Source: an uncultured Oscillospiraceae bacterium (GTDB lineage: Bacteria > Bacillota > Clostridia > Oscillospirales > Oscillospiraceae). From it: 24,311 bases of DNA. Within the stretch, counting starts at the first letter, position 1. Every line of letters starts with the position of its first letter. A model generated the notes under the pieces. It ran no database searches, was not told the DNA's origin, and saw only the letters and a list, made by a program, of their open reading frames with translations. Location of the stretch: positions 1-24,311 of the forward strand of contig CAJUOA010000044.1 of NCBI GenBank assembly GCA_910587785.1, read 5' to 3'. The position numbers and the translations under genes are program-made. Below, one piece after another: positions 15,406-22,224 of this stretch.

Positions 15406-15481
15406 GCAGGGGCGGATATCATCCACCCGCACGATACCGCGCAGGTCCACGTTCGGACGGGCGGATGATATCCGCCCCTGC
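15406..15481. repeat. 76-bp palindromic repeat, full length, inside a coding end
   Basis: Begins GCAGGGGCGGATATCATCC and ends GATGATATCCGCCCCTGC, exactly 76 bp. It has the same internal layout as the copies at 9499 and 20893. The nitrilase reading frame runs about 60 bp into it and stops inside. Confidence 0.9.
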
Positions 15482-16288
15482 GGGTGCGTTTCCGGTGCCG
15501 CGGGGGTGTTCATCCAGACGGTACAACCCCGCCCTCCGGTCCCGAAAGACGTTGATGGAGGACCGGATGCCGTCGATGACGGAGAAATCCGCCTCGCCGG
15601 TGAGAAGCGCCTCCCCCGCCCCGGCGTGGGCGAGGTACGTCCCGTCCGGCGCGATGAGGGCGCTGTGTCCGCCGCACCGGGTGTCCGAGGCGGCGCTGTT
15701 GCAGAGGCAGACGAACATCTGGTTCTCGATGGCCCGCGCCCGGGAGAGCGCCTCCAGGTGCATGACCCGCGCCTCGGGCCACTGGGACACGACAAACAGC
15801 ATCTCCGCCCCCTTCAGCGCCAGGGTCCGGGCCAGCTCCGGAAAGCGCAGATCGTAGCAGATGATGAGGCCGCAGGGCCTTCCGTCCAGCTCGAAGAGGC
15901 AGAGCTTGTCCCCGGCCCGGAAATGCGCGTCCTCCCCGGAGGGGGAGAAGAGATGGGTCTTGTCGTATTCCGCAATGAGCGCCCCCGAGCGGTCGAAAAT
16001 ATGGGCGGCGTTGTAAAACGCCTCCCCCCGCCGGACGGCGGTGCTCCCGCAGACGATGTTGACCCCCAGCTCCCTGGCCAGGGGGCCGAAGACGGATTTG
16101 GTCCGCGCTCCGTCCACGTCCGCTGCGGCCGCCAGGTCCTCGGGGAAGAACCCGGTGTTCCACGTCTCCGGGAGAACGATCACGTCGGGCCGCTCCTCCG
16201 CCGTCCGGCGGACCAGAGCCTCGGCGCGGGCGAAGTTGGCGTCCGGCGCGCCAAGAACCATATCCATCTGGATGCAGGTCAGTTTCAT
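15419..16288 (-). CDS. Nitrilase-superfamily carbon-nitrogen hydrolase (omega-amidase like)
   Basis: 289 residues. The Glu-Lys-Cys triad is visible: Glu41 in VLPETWNTGF, Lys110 in EYDKTHLFSPSGED and Cys144 in LIICYDLRFPE. The pattern matches the YafV/Nit2 omega-amidase branch, which deaminates 2-oxoglutaramate or 2-oxosuccinamate, by-products of amino transfer; the next gene, ilvE, is an aminotransferase, which fits. The substrate is not proven. The start at 16288 overlaps the GNAT stop by four bases (ATGA). The normal domain ends near residue 268 (YRLDEHPRG). The last ~20 residues (ending ADIIRPSERGPARYRAGG) are encoded by the 76-bp repeat, so they are an acquired tail. Confidence 0.88.
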   Translation of the reverse strand: MKLTCIQMDMVLGAPDANFARAEALVRRTAEERPDVIVLPETWNTGFFPEDLAAAADVDGARTKSVFGPLARELGVNIVCGSTAVRRGEAFYNAAHIFDRSGALIAEYDKTHLFSPSGEDAHFRAGDKLCLFELDGRPCGLIICYDLRFPELARTLALKGAEMLFVVSQWPEARVMHLEALSRARAIENQMFVCLCNSAASDTRCGGHSALIAPDGTYLAHAGAGEALLTGEADFSVIDGIRSSINVFRDRRAGLYRLDEHPRGTGNAPAGADIIRPSERGPARYRAGG

Positions 16289-16797
16289 AGCGTCCGCTCC
16301 AATACGACCTGGGTGTAGTTCTCCTGCTTCGGCTCCACGCCGGTGGGGGTGAAGCCGTTTTTGGTCCAGAACGCGGCGCTCTGGGGGTTGCCCTTGACAT
16401 ACATGAGCCGCACGGCACGGAATCCGGCGTCCTTGAGGAACGCCAGCAGGTCGCCAATAAGGGCGGACCCCAGCCCCGCGCCCTGGACGTCCTTGTGGAG
16501 CATGAAGAAGCCCACGAAGGCCGTCTCCGGCGCGGGGAAGCCTGTGATGAGGTCCAGCGCGCCGATAAGCCGCCCGTCGCGGAAGTACCCGGCGTAATAT
16601 TTGTCCTCCGGGGTGGTCCTGGGGGGCAGGTTCGTCAGGTCCTCCAGGAAGCCCTCCGCCGTGGGCTCCTCGCGGAGGTGCTGGTAATAGAGCGGGTGCC
16701 CCGCCGCCAGGTCCAGCAGGGCGGGGACGTCCTCCGGCGTCAAAAGCCGGACCTTGCAGCGGGCGGTGATGCCCTCGATGTTGAGACGGTTGTTCAT
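16285..16797 (-). CDS. GNAT-family N-acetyltransferase
   Basis: 170-residue acetyltransferase of the GNAT fold. The acetyl-CoA loop is VQGAGLGSALIGDLL, and the late strand/helix is VRLMYVKGNPQSAAFWTKNGF, as in small-molecule acetyltransferases. The substrate cannot be read from sequence. The start at 16797 follows AAAGGAT. It begins 4 bp after the upstream stop and its own stop overlaps the nitrilase start, so the three genes are likely cotranscribed. Confidence 0.85.
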   Translation of the reverse strand: MNNRLNIEGITARCKVRLLTPEDVPALLDLAAGHPLYYQHLREEPTAEGFLEDLTNLPPRTTPEDKYYAGYFRDGRLIGALDLITGFPAPETAFVGFFMLHKDVQGAGLGSALIGDLLAFLKDAGFRAVRLMYVKGNPQSAAFWTKNGFTPTGVEPKQENYTQVVLERTL

Positions 16798-16801
16798 GGT
16801 G

Positions 16802-17350
16802 CTATCCTTTTATCAGCCTGCGGACCCAGCGCTCCGGCATAGTCCGGCCCAGGAGGGCCAGGAGGCGTCCGGCGGGGTCCGTGCAGTCATATACGTTGGG
16901 GGCCTGGGCCTCCCAGACCTCCGCGGCGGCGTAGCGGAAGGTGGACCAGCTCCGGGTCAGGACGGTCCCGTTCCCCACGGCGGTGGCGTAGAGGTGCCTC
17001 AGCAGGAAGTTGAGGCCGTCCCGGAAGTCCTTGCCGCAGAGGCCGGAGAGGGGCTTCAAAAAATCCGTCTCCGCCCCCGGGGCCTGGAGAAGGAGCGCGC
17101 AGACCCGCGCCGCCGCCGGTGTGAGGGCTTTCCGCTCCCCCCGGACGGCCCGCAGGAGATAGTACGCCTCCCGGGAGAGGTAGGTGGTGCGGCCCCGGTA
17201 GAGCTTGCAGTAGAAGAGGGCCTGCCGGTCCAGCAGGGCGGTCACGTCCCCCCATGCGCACCCGATGTCCTCCAGGCAGGGCAGGTCTGCTTCCCGGTTG
17301 CACAGGAGGATGCCGTTGCGGTCCAGGTAGGATAGAAGGATGTCTTCCAT
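16802..17350 (-). CDS. Unknown protein resembling AlkZ-related small proteins
   Basis: 182 residues; the start at 17350 follows AAGGAGG by eight bases. No transmembrane or signal segment. The layout (N-terminal short helix, CKLYRGRTTYLSREAYYLL, a Pro/Ala-rich helix pair, GLCGKDFRDGLNFLLRHLYATAVG, then a conserved-looking RSWSTFRYAAAEVWEAQAP) recalls Firmicutes proteins labelled AlkZ-related and looks like a winged-helix arrangement. I am recalling this resemblance and cannot test it; a catalytic Gln-x-Gln of true AlkZ glycosylases is not seen, so DNA glycosylase activity should not be assumed. It heads the GNAT-nitrilase gene group. Confidence 0.6.
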   Translation of the reverse strand: MEDILLSYLDRNGILLCNREADLPCLEDIGCAWGDVTALLDRQALFYCKLYRGRTTYLSREAYYLLRAVRGERKALTPAAARVCALLLQAPGAETDFLKPLSGLCGKDFRDGLNFLLRHLYATAVGNGTVLTRSWSTFRYAAAEVWEAQAPNVYDCTDPAGRLLALLGRTMPERWVRRLIKG

Positions 17351-17382
17351 GGGGGTGTCCTCCTTGTGTTGGGGGTGACGGG

Positions 17383-17413
17383 CCGCAGAGGCGCACATCG
17401 CGCGCCCCTACGG
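17383..17413. repeat. Variant repeat copy at the ygiQ 3' end
   Basis: Read on the minus strand it runs GTAGGGGCGCGCGATGTGCG and then CCTCTGCGGCC: GTAGGGGCG ends like the family but with a GC-rich GCGCGC centre. The ygiQ stop TAG (17410-17408) is in its left end. Confidence 0.5.
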
Positions 17414-19306
17414 GCGCCGTTTCCGGTGGTTCCTGCGGGACGGCGCAGCGGAACCGCCGCGCCCCCCTGCGGGACGCTGGGAAGGCTTCTTCTGGTTGTC
17501 CGGCTCCCGGTGCAGGGGCCGGATCAGACACTCCTTCCCATAGCCGATGAGGTCCTCCCGCCCCGCTTTGTGGAGGGCCTCCACCACCAGCCGCCGGAGC
17601 TCAGGTCGCTTCCACTGGAGCAGGGCCCTCTGGAGGGCCTTCTCGTGGGGGTCCCGGGCCACATACACCGGCTCCATGGTCCGGGGGTCCAGCCCGGTAT
17701 ACCACATGCAGGTGGAGAGGGTCCCCGGCGTGGGATAGAAGTCCTGGACCTGCTCCGGCTGACGGCCGGTCTTATTGAGGAACACCGCCAGATCCACCGC
17801 GTCGCTGAGCGTACAACCCGGATGGGAGCTCATGAGGTAGGGCACCAGGTACTGCTCCAGGCCGTAGCGCTGGTTGAGGCGCTGGTACTTCTCCCGGAAG
17901 CGCTCATAGACCTCGAAATGGGGCTTGCCCATGGCGTCCAGGGTGCCGGGGGCGCAGTGCTCCGGGGCCACCTTGAGCTGTCCGGAGACGTGGTAGCGGA
18001 CAAGGTCGGAGAAGAACTCGCTGTTTTTCTCGCACAGCATGTAGTCGAACCGGATGCCGCTTCGGATGAACACCTTCTTCACCCCCGGCACCGCCCGGAC
18101 CTTCCGCAGGAGGGCCAGATAGTCGGCATGGCTGGGGTCCAGGTTCTTGCAGGGCGTGGGGGCGAGGCAGGAGCGGTTTTTGCACATGCCGTTTTTCAGC
18201 TGCCGCTCACAGGATGGGTGCCGGAAGTTGGCGGTGGGGCCCCCCACGTCGTGGACGTAGCCCTTGAACTTGGGGTCCCGGGTGAAGCCCTCCACCTCCC
18301 GGAGGACGCTCTCGTGGCTCCGGGAAGTGACCATGCGCCCCTGGTGGAAGGCCAAAGAGCAGAAATTGCACCCCCCGAAGCACCCCCGGTTGTGGGCCAC
18401 GGAGAAGCGGACCTCCTCAATGGCGGCCACGCCCCCCAGCGGAGCGTACATCGGGTGGACCTCCCGGGCAAAGGGGAGGGCGTAGACGGCGTCCAGCTCC
18501 TCCCGGTTCAGAGGCATGGCGGGCGGGTTCACCACCAGCACCCGGTCCCCGTGGCGCTGGCAGACGGCCCTGCCCCGGATGGCGTCGTGCTCCTCGTACT
18601 CTACTTTCGTTGCGAGGGCGTAGTCCCGCTTGTGGGCGCACACGGCCTCGAAGGAGGGCACCTCCACGCTCTCGAAGGGGCAGGCGGGGTCCTTGGCGGC
18701 GTAGGCGGTGCCGCGGATGCCGGTGAGGTTTGTCACGGGCTCCCCCTTTGCGAGGCGCTTGGCAATCTGCCCCGTAGCCCGCTCCCCCATGCCGTAGACC
18801 AGGAGGTCCGCCCCGGCGTCGAAGAGGATGGACCGGCGGACTTTATCGTCCCAGTAGTCGTAGTGGGCAAAGCGGCGCAGGCTCCCCTCCAGCCCGCCGA
18901 TGACGATGGGCAGGCCGGGGAATGCCTCCCGGGCCCGGCCCGCGTAGACGATGGTGGGCCGGTCGGGGCGCAGGCCCATCTTGTTCCCGGGGCTGTAGGC
19001 GTCGCTGGTGCGGCGCTTTTTGGCGGCGGTGTAGTGGGCCACCATGGAGTCGATGTTCCCGCCGCCGATGAACACGCCGTACCGGGGCCGCCCCATGGCC
19101 CGGAAGGCGTCCGCACTGTGCCAATCCGGCTGGGCGAGGACCGCCGTGCGGAACCCCAGGCTCTCCAGGCACCGGGCGATGAGGGCGGTGCCGAAGCTGG
19201 GGTGGTCGATATAGGCGTCGGCGGTGACCACCAGAAAGTCGTAGTACCACCAGTCCCGCCGGTGCATGTCCTCCAGACTGACAGGCAGGAAGTCGAGGGT
19301 GTCCAT
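17408..19306 (-). CDS. YgiQ-family radical SAM protein
   Basis: 632 residues of the YgiQ/UPF0313 family. The N-terminal ~290 residues are the cobalamin-binding-like domain (DFLVVTADAYIDHPSFGTAL, GVFIGGGNIDSMVAHYT, PIVIGGLEGSLRRFAHYDYW). The radical SAM cluster motif CFGGCNFC is at Cys309, Cys313 and Cys316. A second conserved Cys set (HPSCERQLKNGMCKNRSCL) follows, then VKVFIRSG-type strands and FYPTPGTLSTCMWYTG. The reaction is unknown in the family. The start at 19306 follows AAAAGGAGG. The tail (~35 residues, KKPSQRPAGGRGGSAAPSRR) is basic and low-complexity. The stop lies in a repeat copy. Expression is probably from the promoter at 19489-19517 with a ~175-nt structured leader. Confidence 0.9.
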   Translation of the reverse strand: MDTLDFLPVSLEDMHRRDWWYYDFLVVTADAYIDHPSFGTALIARCLESLGFRTAVLAQPDWHSADAFRAMGRPRYGVFIGGGNIDSMVAHYTAAKKRRTSDAYSPGNKMGLRPDRPTIVYAGRAREAFPGLPIVIGGLEGSLRRFAHYDYWDDKVRRSILFDAGADLLVYGMGERATGQIAKRLAKGEPVTNLTGIRGTAYAAKDPACPFESVEVPSFEAVCAHKRDYALATKVEYEEHDAIRGRAVCQRHGDRVLVVNPPAMPLNREELDAVYALPFAREVHPMYAPLGGVAAIEEVRFSVAHNRGCFGGCNFCSLAFHQGRMVTSRSHESVLREVEGFTRDPKFKGYVHDVGGPTANFRHPSCERQLKNGMCKNRSCLAPTPCKNLDPSHADYLALLRKVRAVPGVKKVFIRSGIRFDYMLCEKNSEFFSDLVRYHVSGQLKVAPEHCAPGTLDAMGKPHFEVYERFREKYQRLNQRYGLEQYLVPYLMSSHPGCTLSDAVDLAVFLNKTGRQPEQVQDFYPTPGTLSTCMWYTGLDPRTMEPVYVARDPHEKALQRALLQWKRPELRRLVVEALHKAGREDLIGYGKECLIRPLHREPDNQKKPSQRPAGGRGGSAAPSRRNHRKRRP

Positions 19307-19482
19307 AGGGGCCTCCTTTTCGAGCGCCGGGCCTGCCTCTTGACAAATCCGGCTTTTCGGGTATAATACGGGGGAGAAGCGCCGCCGGTAAGCGGTTGGC
19401 CCGTCCTGGTCAGGCTGCGTACTATGCAGACAGCCGTCACCGTGCCGGACGGCGGCTGTCCGCCCTTGCTGCACGAAGCGCT
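19307..19482 (-). promoter_or_regulatory. Structured 5' leader of ygiQ
   Basis: From the predicted start near 19482 the minus-strand RNA can fold into three stacked 5-bp helices: GTCAC, CGTGC and CGGAC on the 5' side, separated by 7-8 nt bulges, pair with the continuous string GTCCG-GCACG-GTGAC. A CTGC/GCAG hairpin and a CCGC/GCGG hairpin follow, then the ygiQ ribosome site. It matches none of the riboswitch consensus sequences I know (cobalamin, SAM, TPP, FMN, c-di-GMP, ZTP, guanidine). Confidence 0.4.
19340..19367 (+). promoter_or_regulatory. Consensus sigma-A promoter of a candidate ncRNA
   Basis: TTGACA (19340-19345), 16 bp, TATAAT (19362-19367): both hexamers are perfect. It points away from ygiQ into a region with no credible ORF on this strand. 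Confidence 0.75.
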
Positions 19483-19488
19483 GTGACG

Positions 19489-19517
19489 ATTTTAGCAGGC
19501 ACGGACGGGTTTGTCAA
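19489..19517 (-). promoter_or_regulatory. Promoter of ygiQ
   Basis: On the minus strand TTGACA (19517-19512), exactly 17 bp, TAAAAT (19494-19489). It faces the plus-strand promoter at 19340-19367 with about 120 bp between them. Confidence 0.8.
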
Positions 19518-19642
19518 CGAAGGGAGAGAAATCTGTCACGCCTGCCGCATAAACGGAGAACCCGCAGGGCCCCTGCGGTCTCCCGGTTCATGCGGCAAGC
19601 GTTCGAGACCTGTCTATGAATGACCTAAGAGAGAAGACCTGA

Positions 19643-19679
19643 GGGAGTGAGGGCGCGGACGCCCCCGCCCCCTTTTTTT
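19643..19679 (+). terminator. Rho-independent terminator of the candidate ncRNA
   Basis: Arms 19643-19655 and 19660-19672 form a 13-bp GC-rich stem with two A-C mismatches and one wobble, a CGGA loop and seven T (19673-19679). Confidence 0.8.
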
Positions 19680-19680
19680 G

Positions 19681-19739
19681 ACGCCGCTGTGCAGGATGGT
19701 CCGCCCAAGATCATTTCGGGGGACAGTGCACAGCGGCGT
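19681..19739. repeat. 13-bp perfect inverted repeat with 33-nt loop
   Basis: ACGCCGCTGTGCA (19681-19693) and TGCACAGCGGCGT (19727-19739). The loop contains a further GTCC/GGAC pairing. It lies 41 bp beyond the stop of the phosphatase-GNAT gene and directly after the T run of the ncRNA terminator. No T run follows on either strand. Confidence 0.7.
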
Positions 19740-19780
19740 ACAGGTCCCGGCCGCTATGTGCGGGGGGCCCGGGGCAGGCG

Positions 19781-20800
19781 TCAGAGCGCGGGGACCTCCC
19801 GGATGGCGGGGGCGATGTCCAGGCACAGGTCCAAGCGGTCCTTGTCCCGGTAGACCACCTCAAACCCGTACTGGGTGAAATACCCGGACACCGCCTCTTT
19901 GCAGGTGAGGATCACCTTGTCCAGCTCCCGCGTGCGGGCAAACTGCACCGCCTGTCCCAGAAGCTGGACCCCGTAGTGCTGTCCCCGGAGGGCGGGGATG
20001 AGCTCGTAGTCGGTGATGCGGACAGCGGCGTGCTCGGCCACCACGGCGAGGCGTCCGGAGCGCTTTTCATCCAGCATGGCGTCGGCGATGCGGCCCCGGT
20101 CCCCCTCGCTGACCGTGCGGAACCAGAGGCCCGGCTCGGTGGCGGCGTCGCTGGAGTGCCACTTCTGACGGCGGAAGGTGGACGCCTCCTCCGGCAGATG
20201 CCCCGCGTCGTCCCGGAACACCACCCGGATGCGCTCCCCCTCCACCTCCACCAGGCTTACGGCGGTGTTGTCCCCGTGGCCGGTGGAGCCCGTCTCCTCC
20301 AGGGGCAGGCCCTCCGCCGCCGCAAGGAGCGTGCGCAGTGCCGCGCCGTGGCTGGTGGCGGCGACGGTCCCCCCGGGGTTCTCCGCCGCGATCTTGAGAA
20401 GGCCCTCCATGGTCCGCGAGCGGACCTGGGCGAAGGTCTCCGCCCCCTCCGTCCGCCACAGGTGGGGGTGCTTGTTGAAGTCGATATACATTTGCAGGTC
20501 CTCCCGCTGGATCTCCGCCCAGGTCTTCTGCTCCCAGTGTCCCAGGCAGATCTCCCGGAGCAGGGGCTCCGCCCGGAACGCCAGATCCCTGGGTATGTAC
20601 AGCGCCGAGGCGGTGGCGTGGGCGCGGGTGAGGTCGCTGCCGTAGACAGCGTCCAGCTTCTCGCCCCGGAAGCGCTCCCGCAGGTAGGCCAATTGCCGGT
20701 ATCCCCGGGGGGTGAGGTTGCTGTCGTACTGTCCGTGGGCCACCCGGAAGAGGTTGCCCTCCGCCTCCGCGTGGCGGACCAGGAAAATCTTTGTGGTCAT
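19781..20800 (-). CDS. Histidine phosphatase fused to a GNAT acetyltransferase domain
   Basis: 339 residues. Residues 1-~205 are a histidine phosphatase (phosphoglycerate-mutase like): FLVRHAEAEGN with Arg9-His10 as the phospho-acceptor site, SDLTRAHATASAL, LREICLGHWE and TSHGAALRTLL with the second His. From ~215 to the end the sequence is GNAT-like: LWFRTVSEGDRGRIADAMLDEK, AAVRITDYELIPALRGQHYGVQLLGQAVQFAR (acetyl-CoA loop in a changed form, RGQHYG) and VSGYFTQYGFEVVYRDKD. The two activities may act on one metabolite or be independent; the substrate is unknown. The start at 20800 follows AAAGGAG. The stop is 102 bp before the ncRNA terminator on the other strand. Confidence 0.85.
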   Translation of the reverse strand: MTTKIFLVRHAEAEGNLFRVAHGQYDSNLTPRGYRQLAYLRERFRGEKLDAVYGSDLTRAHATASALYIPRDLAFRAEPLLREICLGHWEQKTWAEIQREDLQMYIDFNKHPHLWRTEGAETFAQVRSRTMEGLLKIAAENPGGTVAATSHGAALRTLLAAAEGLPLEETGSTGHGDNTAVSLVEVEGERIRVVFRDDAGHLPEEASTFRRQKWHSSDAATEPGLWFRTVSEGDRGRIADAMLDEKRSGRLAVVAEHAAVRITDYELIPALRGQHYGVQLLGQAVQFARTRELDKVILTCKEAVSGYFTQYGFEVVYRDKDRLDLCLDIAPAIREVPAL

Positions 20801-20892
20801 GGTCGGTCTCCTTTATGATCTTGGATCGGTCGAATCTATCAAATGGGGGCTCGTCGGCGCACCTCTGCGAACGGTGTTCTGGCGGCGCACCC

Positions 20893-20968
20893 GTAGGGGC
20901 GGATACCATCCGCCCGCACGATACCGCGCGGTGTTACGTTGGAACGGGCGGATAATATCCGCCCCTAC
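20893..20968. repeat. 76-bp palindromic repeat, full length
   Basis: Begins GTAGGGGCGGATACCATCC and ends GATAATATCCGCCCCTAC. The internal GGGCGGAT copies start at offsets 5 and 54 (49 bp apart). It lies 16 bp past the stop of the HD-domain gene. Confidence 0.9.
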
Positions 20969-20984
20969 GAACGGGACCCCGGCA

Positions 20985-21662
20985 TCACTCCAGCCGCCCC
21001 GCCAGCAGGTCCGGCCCCGTCTCATAGGGCCGGGACACCTCCCGGAGAAGGTCCTCATAGAAGCGCACGGCGGCCTCCTGCCGCTCCCTGGCGAGCTGTG
21101 CGCCCCGGCGGGTGAGGAACCTCCCGTACAGCCCCTCCAGCTTGAACTTGTACTCCCGGAAGAAGGTCTCCTGCCCGTCCCCGGTGCCGCCGGACACCCT
21201 GCCGTCGGGGCCCAGGAGGTAGAGGGGGATCCCCTCATGCCCCTGGTAGAGGAAGGTGCGGGCGATGCCCACGGCCCCGGTGACGTCCAGCTTGTCGGCG
21301 TCGAAGAGGATGCGGGCCTCCAGGCTCGCCGGAGGGTCCTCGGAGCGGTAGCGGTGGGTACGGATGCAATCCGAGACCCGGCGGGCGAAGTCCTCCCCGA
21401 AGCCGTGGTCCAGGAGGAACGTGCGGGCCTTCTCCGCCCCGCGCCGGGCGTGGCAGACGGCGGGGTCCGCGAACTGCTCCCCCCGTGCGATGTCGTGGAG
21501 CAGGCAGGCGGCGATGAGCACGTCGTAATCCACCCCCGCCTCCCCCTGGGCGATGTCCAGGGCGCTGTAGAGCACCCGGTAGATATGCTCCTTGTCGTGG
21601 GCGCTGTCGCCCATACAGGAGAGCATATGCGCCTCCAGCAGTTGATACGCCTCCCGTGTCAT
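20985..21662 (-). CDS. HD-domain phosphohydrolase (YedJ-like)
   Basis: 225 residues. HD superfamily metal site: SAHDKEHIYRVLY (His), LIAACLLHDIARG (His-Asp) and ARILFDADKLDVTGAVG (Asp). The overall size and the tail FFREYKFKLEGLYGRFLTRRG match small HD hydrolases such as YedJ; the phosphate substrate is unknown. The start at 21662 follows AAGGAGGGG. It has its own promoter and is divergent from the small plus-strand gene. Confidence 0.85.
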   Translation of the reverse strand: MTREAYQLLEAHMLSCMGDSAHDKEHIYRVLYSALDIAQGEAGVDYDVLIAACLLHDIARGEQFADPAVCHARRGAEKARTFLLDHGFGEDFARRVSDCIRTHRYRSEDPPASLEARILFDADKLDVTGAVGIARTFLYQGHEGIPLYLLGPDGRVSGGTGDGQETFFREYKFKLEGLYGRFLTRRGAQLARERQEAAVRFYEDLLREVSRPYETGPDLLAGRLE

Positions 21663-21697
21663 GGGGCACCCCTCCTTCTCGTTTACAGCAATTTCTT

Positions 21698-21726
21698 ATC
21701 ATAGCACAACTGACAGCATTTAGCAA
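21698..21726 (-). promoter_or_regulatory. Promoter of the HD-domain gene
   Basis: On the minus strand TTGCTA (21726-21721), 17 bp, TATGAT (21703-21698) with an extended -10 (TGCTATGAT). Confidence 0.75.
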
Positions 21727-21800
21727 ATGGAATCTCATGTCACAGCGGGTATTTTTTTTCGGACCGGGCATACTGCCCTTGGACGAGAGGAGGCGTAACG

Positions 21801-21977
21801 ATGAATCATACCGGTTTTCTGAAGGGAATGCTCCTGGGCGCGGCCGCAGGCGCGGCGGCGGATATGGTCCTGCACACCAGGACCGGCCGGCGCACCGCCG
21901 CCGGAAAGGCGATGCAGTCCGCCACCGACGCCGTGGACAGCGCGATGCTCTCCGTCAAGCACGGCCTGGAGCGCTGA
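21801..21977 (+). CDS. 58-residue small protein with a glycine/alanine hydrophobic segment
   Basis: ATG at 21801 is preceded by GAGGAGG seven bases upstream and the ORF ends just before a terminator, both of which support a real gene. The sequence starts MNHTGFLKGMLLGAAAGAAA and continues as a basic-polar helix ending SVKHGLER. Residues 6-24 could be a membrane or YtxH-like segment; I do not recognise a named family. A possible forespore-type promoter (GTATT ... CATACT, near 21748-21772) lies upstream but deviates from the sigma-G consensus, so it is only a suggestion. Confidence 0.7.
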   Translation: MNHTGFLKGMLLGAAAGAAADMVLHTRTGRRTAAGKAMQSATDAVDSAMLSVKHGLER

Positions 21978-21994
21978 GACCGTCCGCAGGAGGA

Positions 21995-22025
21995 GGGACG
22001 CCCCGGAAGACGGGGCGTCCCTTTT
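21995..22025 (+). terminator. Terminator after the 58-residue protein gene
   Basis: GGGACGCCCC (21995-22004) and GGGGCGTCCC (22012-22021), 7-nt loop, followed by TTTT. Confidence 0.85.
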
Positions 22026-22148
22026 CGGTGTTGGTACTGCGGTACGGGTGCCTGCGCCGGCCATTCTACGCCGTTTTTCGCCATTTTGCCCGAATCCCCT
22101 CCCCATCTCCCGCCGCATCTTGGCACATCCGCCCATTGAGTTTTTCTA

Positions 22149-22169
22149 TTTAAAGCTTTAAACTATAAA
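22149..22169 (+). promoter_or_regulatory. Palindrome and -10-like box upstream of the lyase gene
   Basis: A perfect 14-bp palindrome TTTAAAGCTTTAAA (22149-22162) is followed by TATAAA (22164-22169), a possible -10. No good -35 is at the right spacing (TTGAGT at 22136 is 22 bp away). The palindrome sits where an activator or repressor would bind. A CCGCGC/GCGCGG hairpin (22179-22194) follows in the leader. Confidence 0.45.
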
Positions 22170-22224
22170 AGAATCCCCCCGCGCCGGTGCGCGGTCAATC
22201 TATACATACGGGAGTACCAACGCC

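Larger units (their letters stand above)
19374..19679 (+). ncRNA. Candidate ~300-nt non-coding RNA
   Basis: The segment has a perfect-hexamer promoter just upstream and a strong terminator at its end, with no ORF that has a ribosome site; the only longer open frame begins with TTG and lacks one. Possible helices include GTTGGCCCGTCC with GGACGGG...CAAC, a GACAGCC/GGCTGTC hairpin near 19430-19460, and a long hairpin with arms ACGCcTGCCGCAT (19538-19550) and ATGCGGCAaGCGT (19590-19602) enclosing CCGCAGG/CCTGCGG. I compared it with conserved cores of RNase P RNA, SRP RNA, tmRNA and 6S and saw no match. Its first ~110 nt are antisense to the start of the ygiQ leader. This is inference from promoter, terminator and folding, without expression data. 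Confidence 0.55.

Noticed and set aside
19595..19615. tRNA-like GTTCGAGACC segment
   Set aside because: Flanking bases do not form the 5-bp T stem and no acceptor or anticodon arms are present.
19396..19623. 75-codon open frame inside the candidate ncRNA
   Set aside because: Starts with TTG, no ribosome site, no recognisable composition; more likely chance in GC-rich DNA.
19374..19679. 6S, SRP, tmRNA or RNase P RNA
   Set aside because: None of the conserved core sequences known for these RNAs could be found on either strand by eye.
9499..20968. CRISPR array from the recurring GGGGCGGAT repeats
   Set aside because: Copies are kilobases apart, individually palindromic and not regularly spaced.
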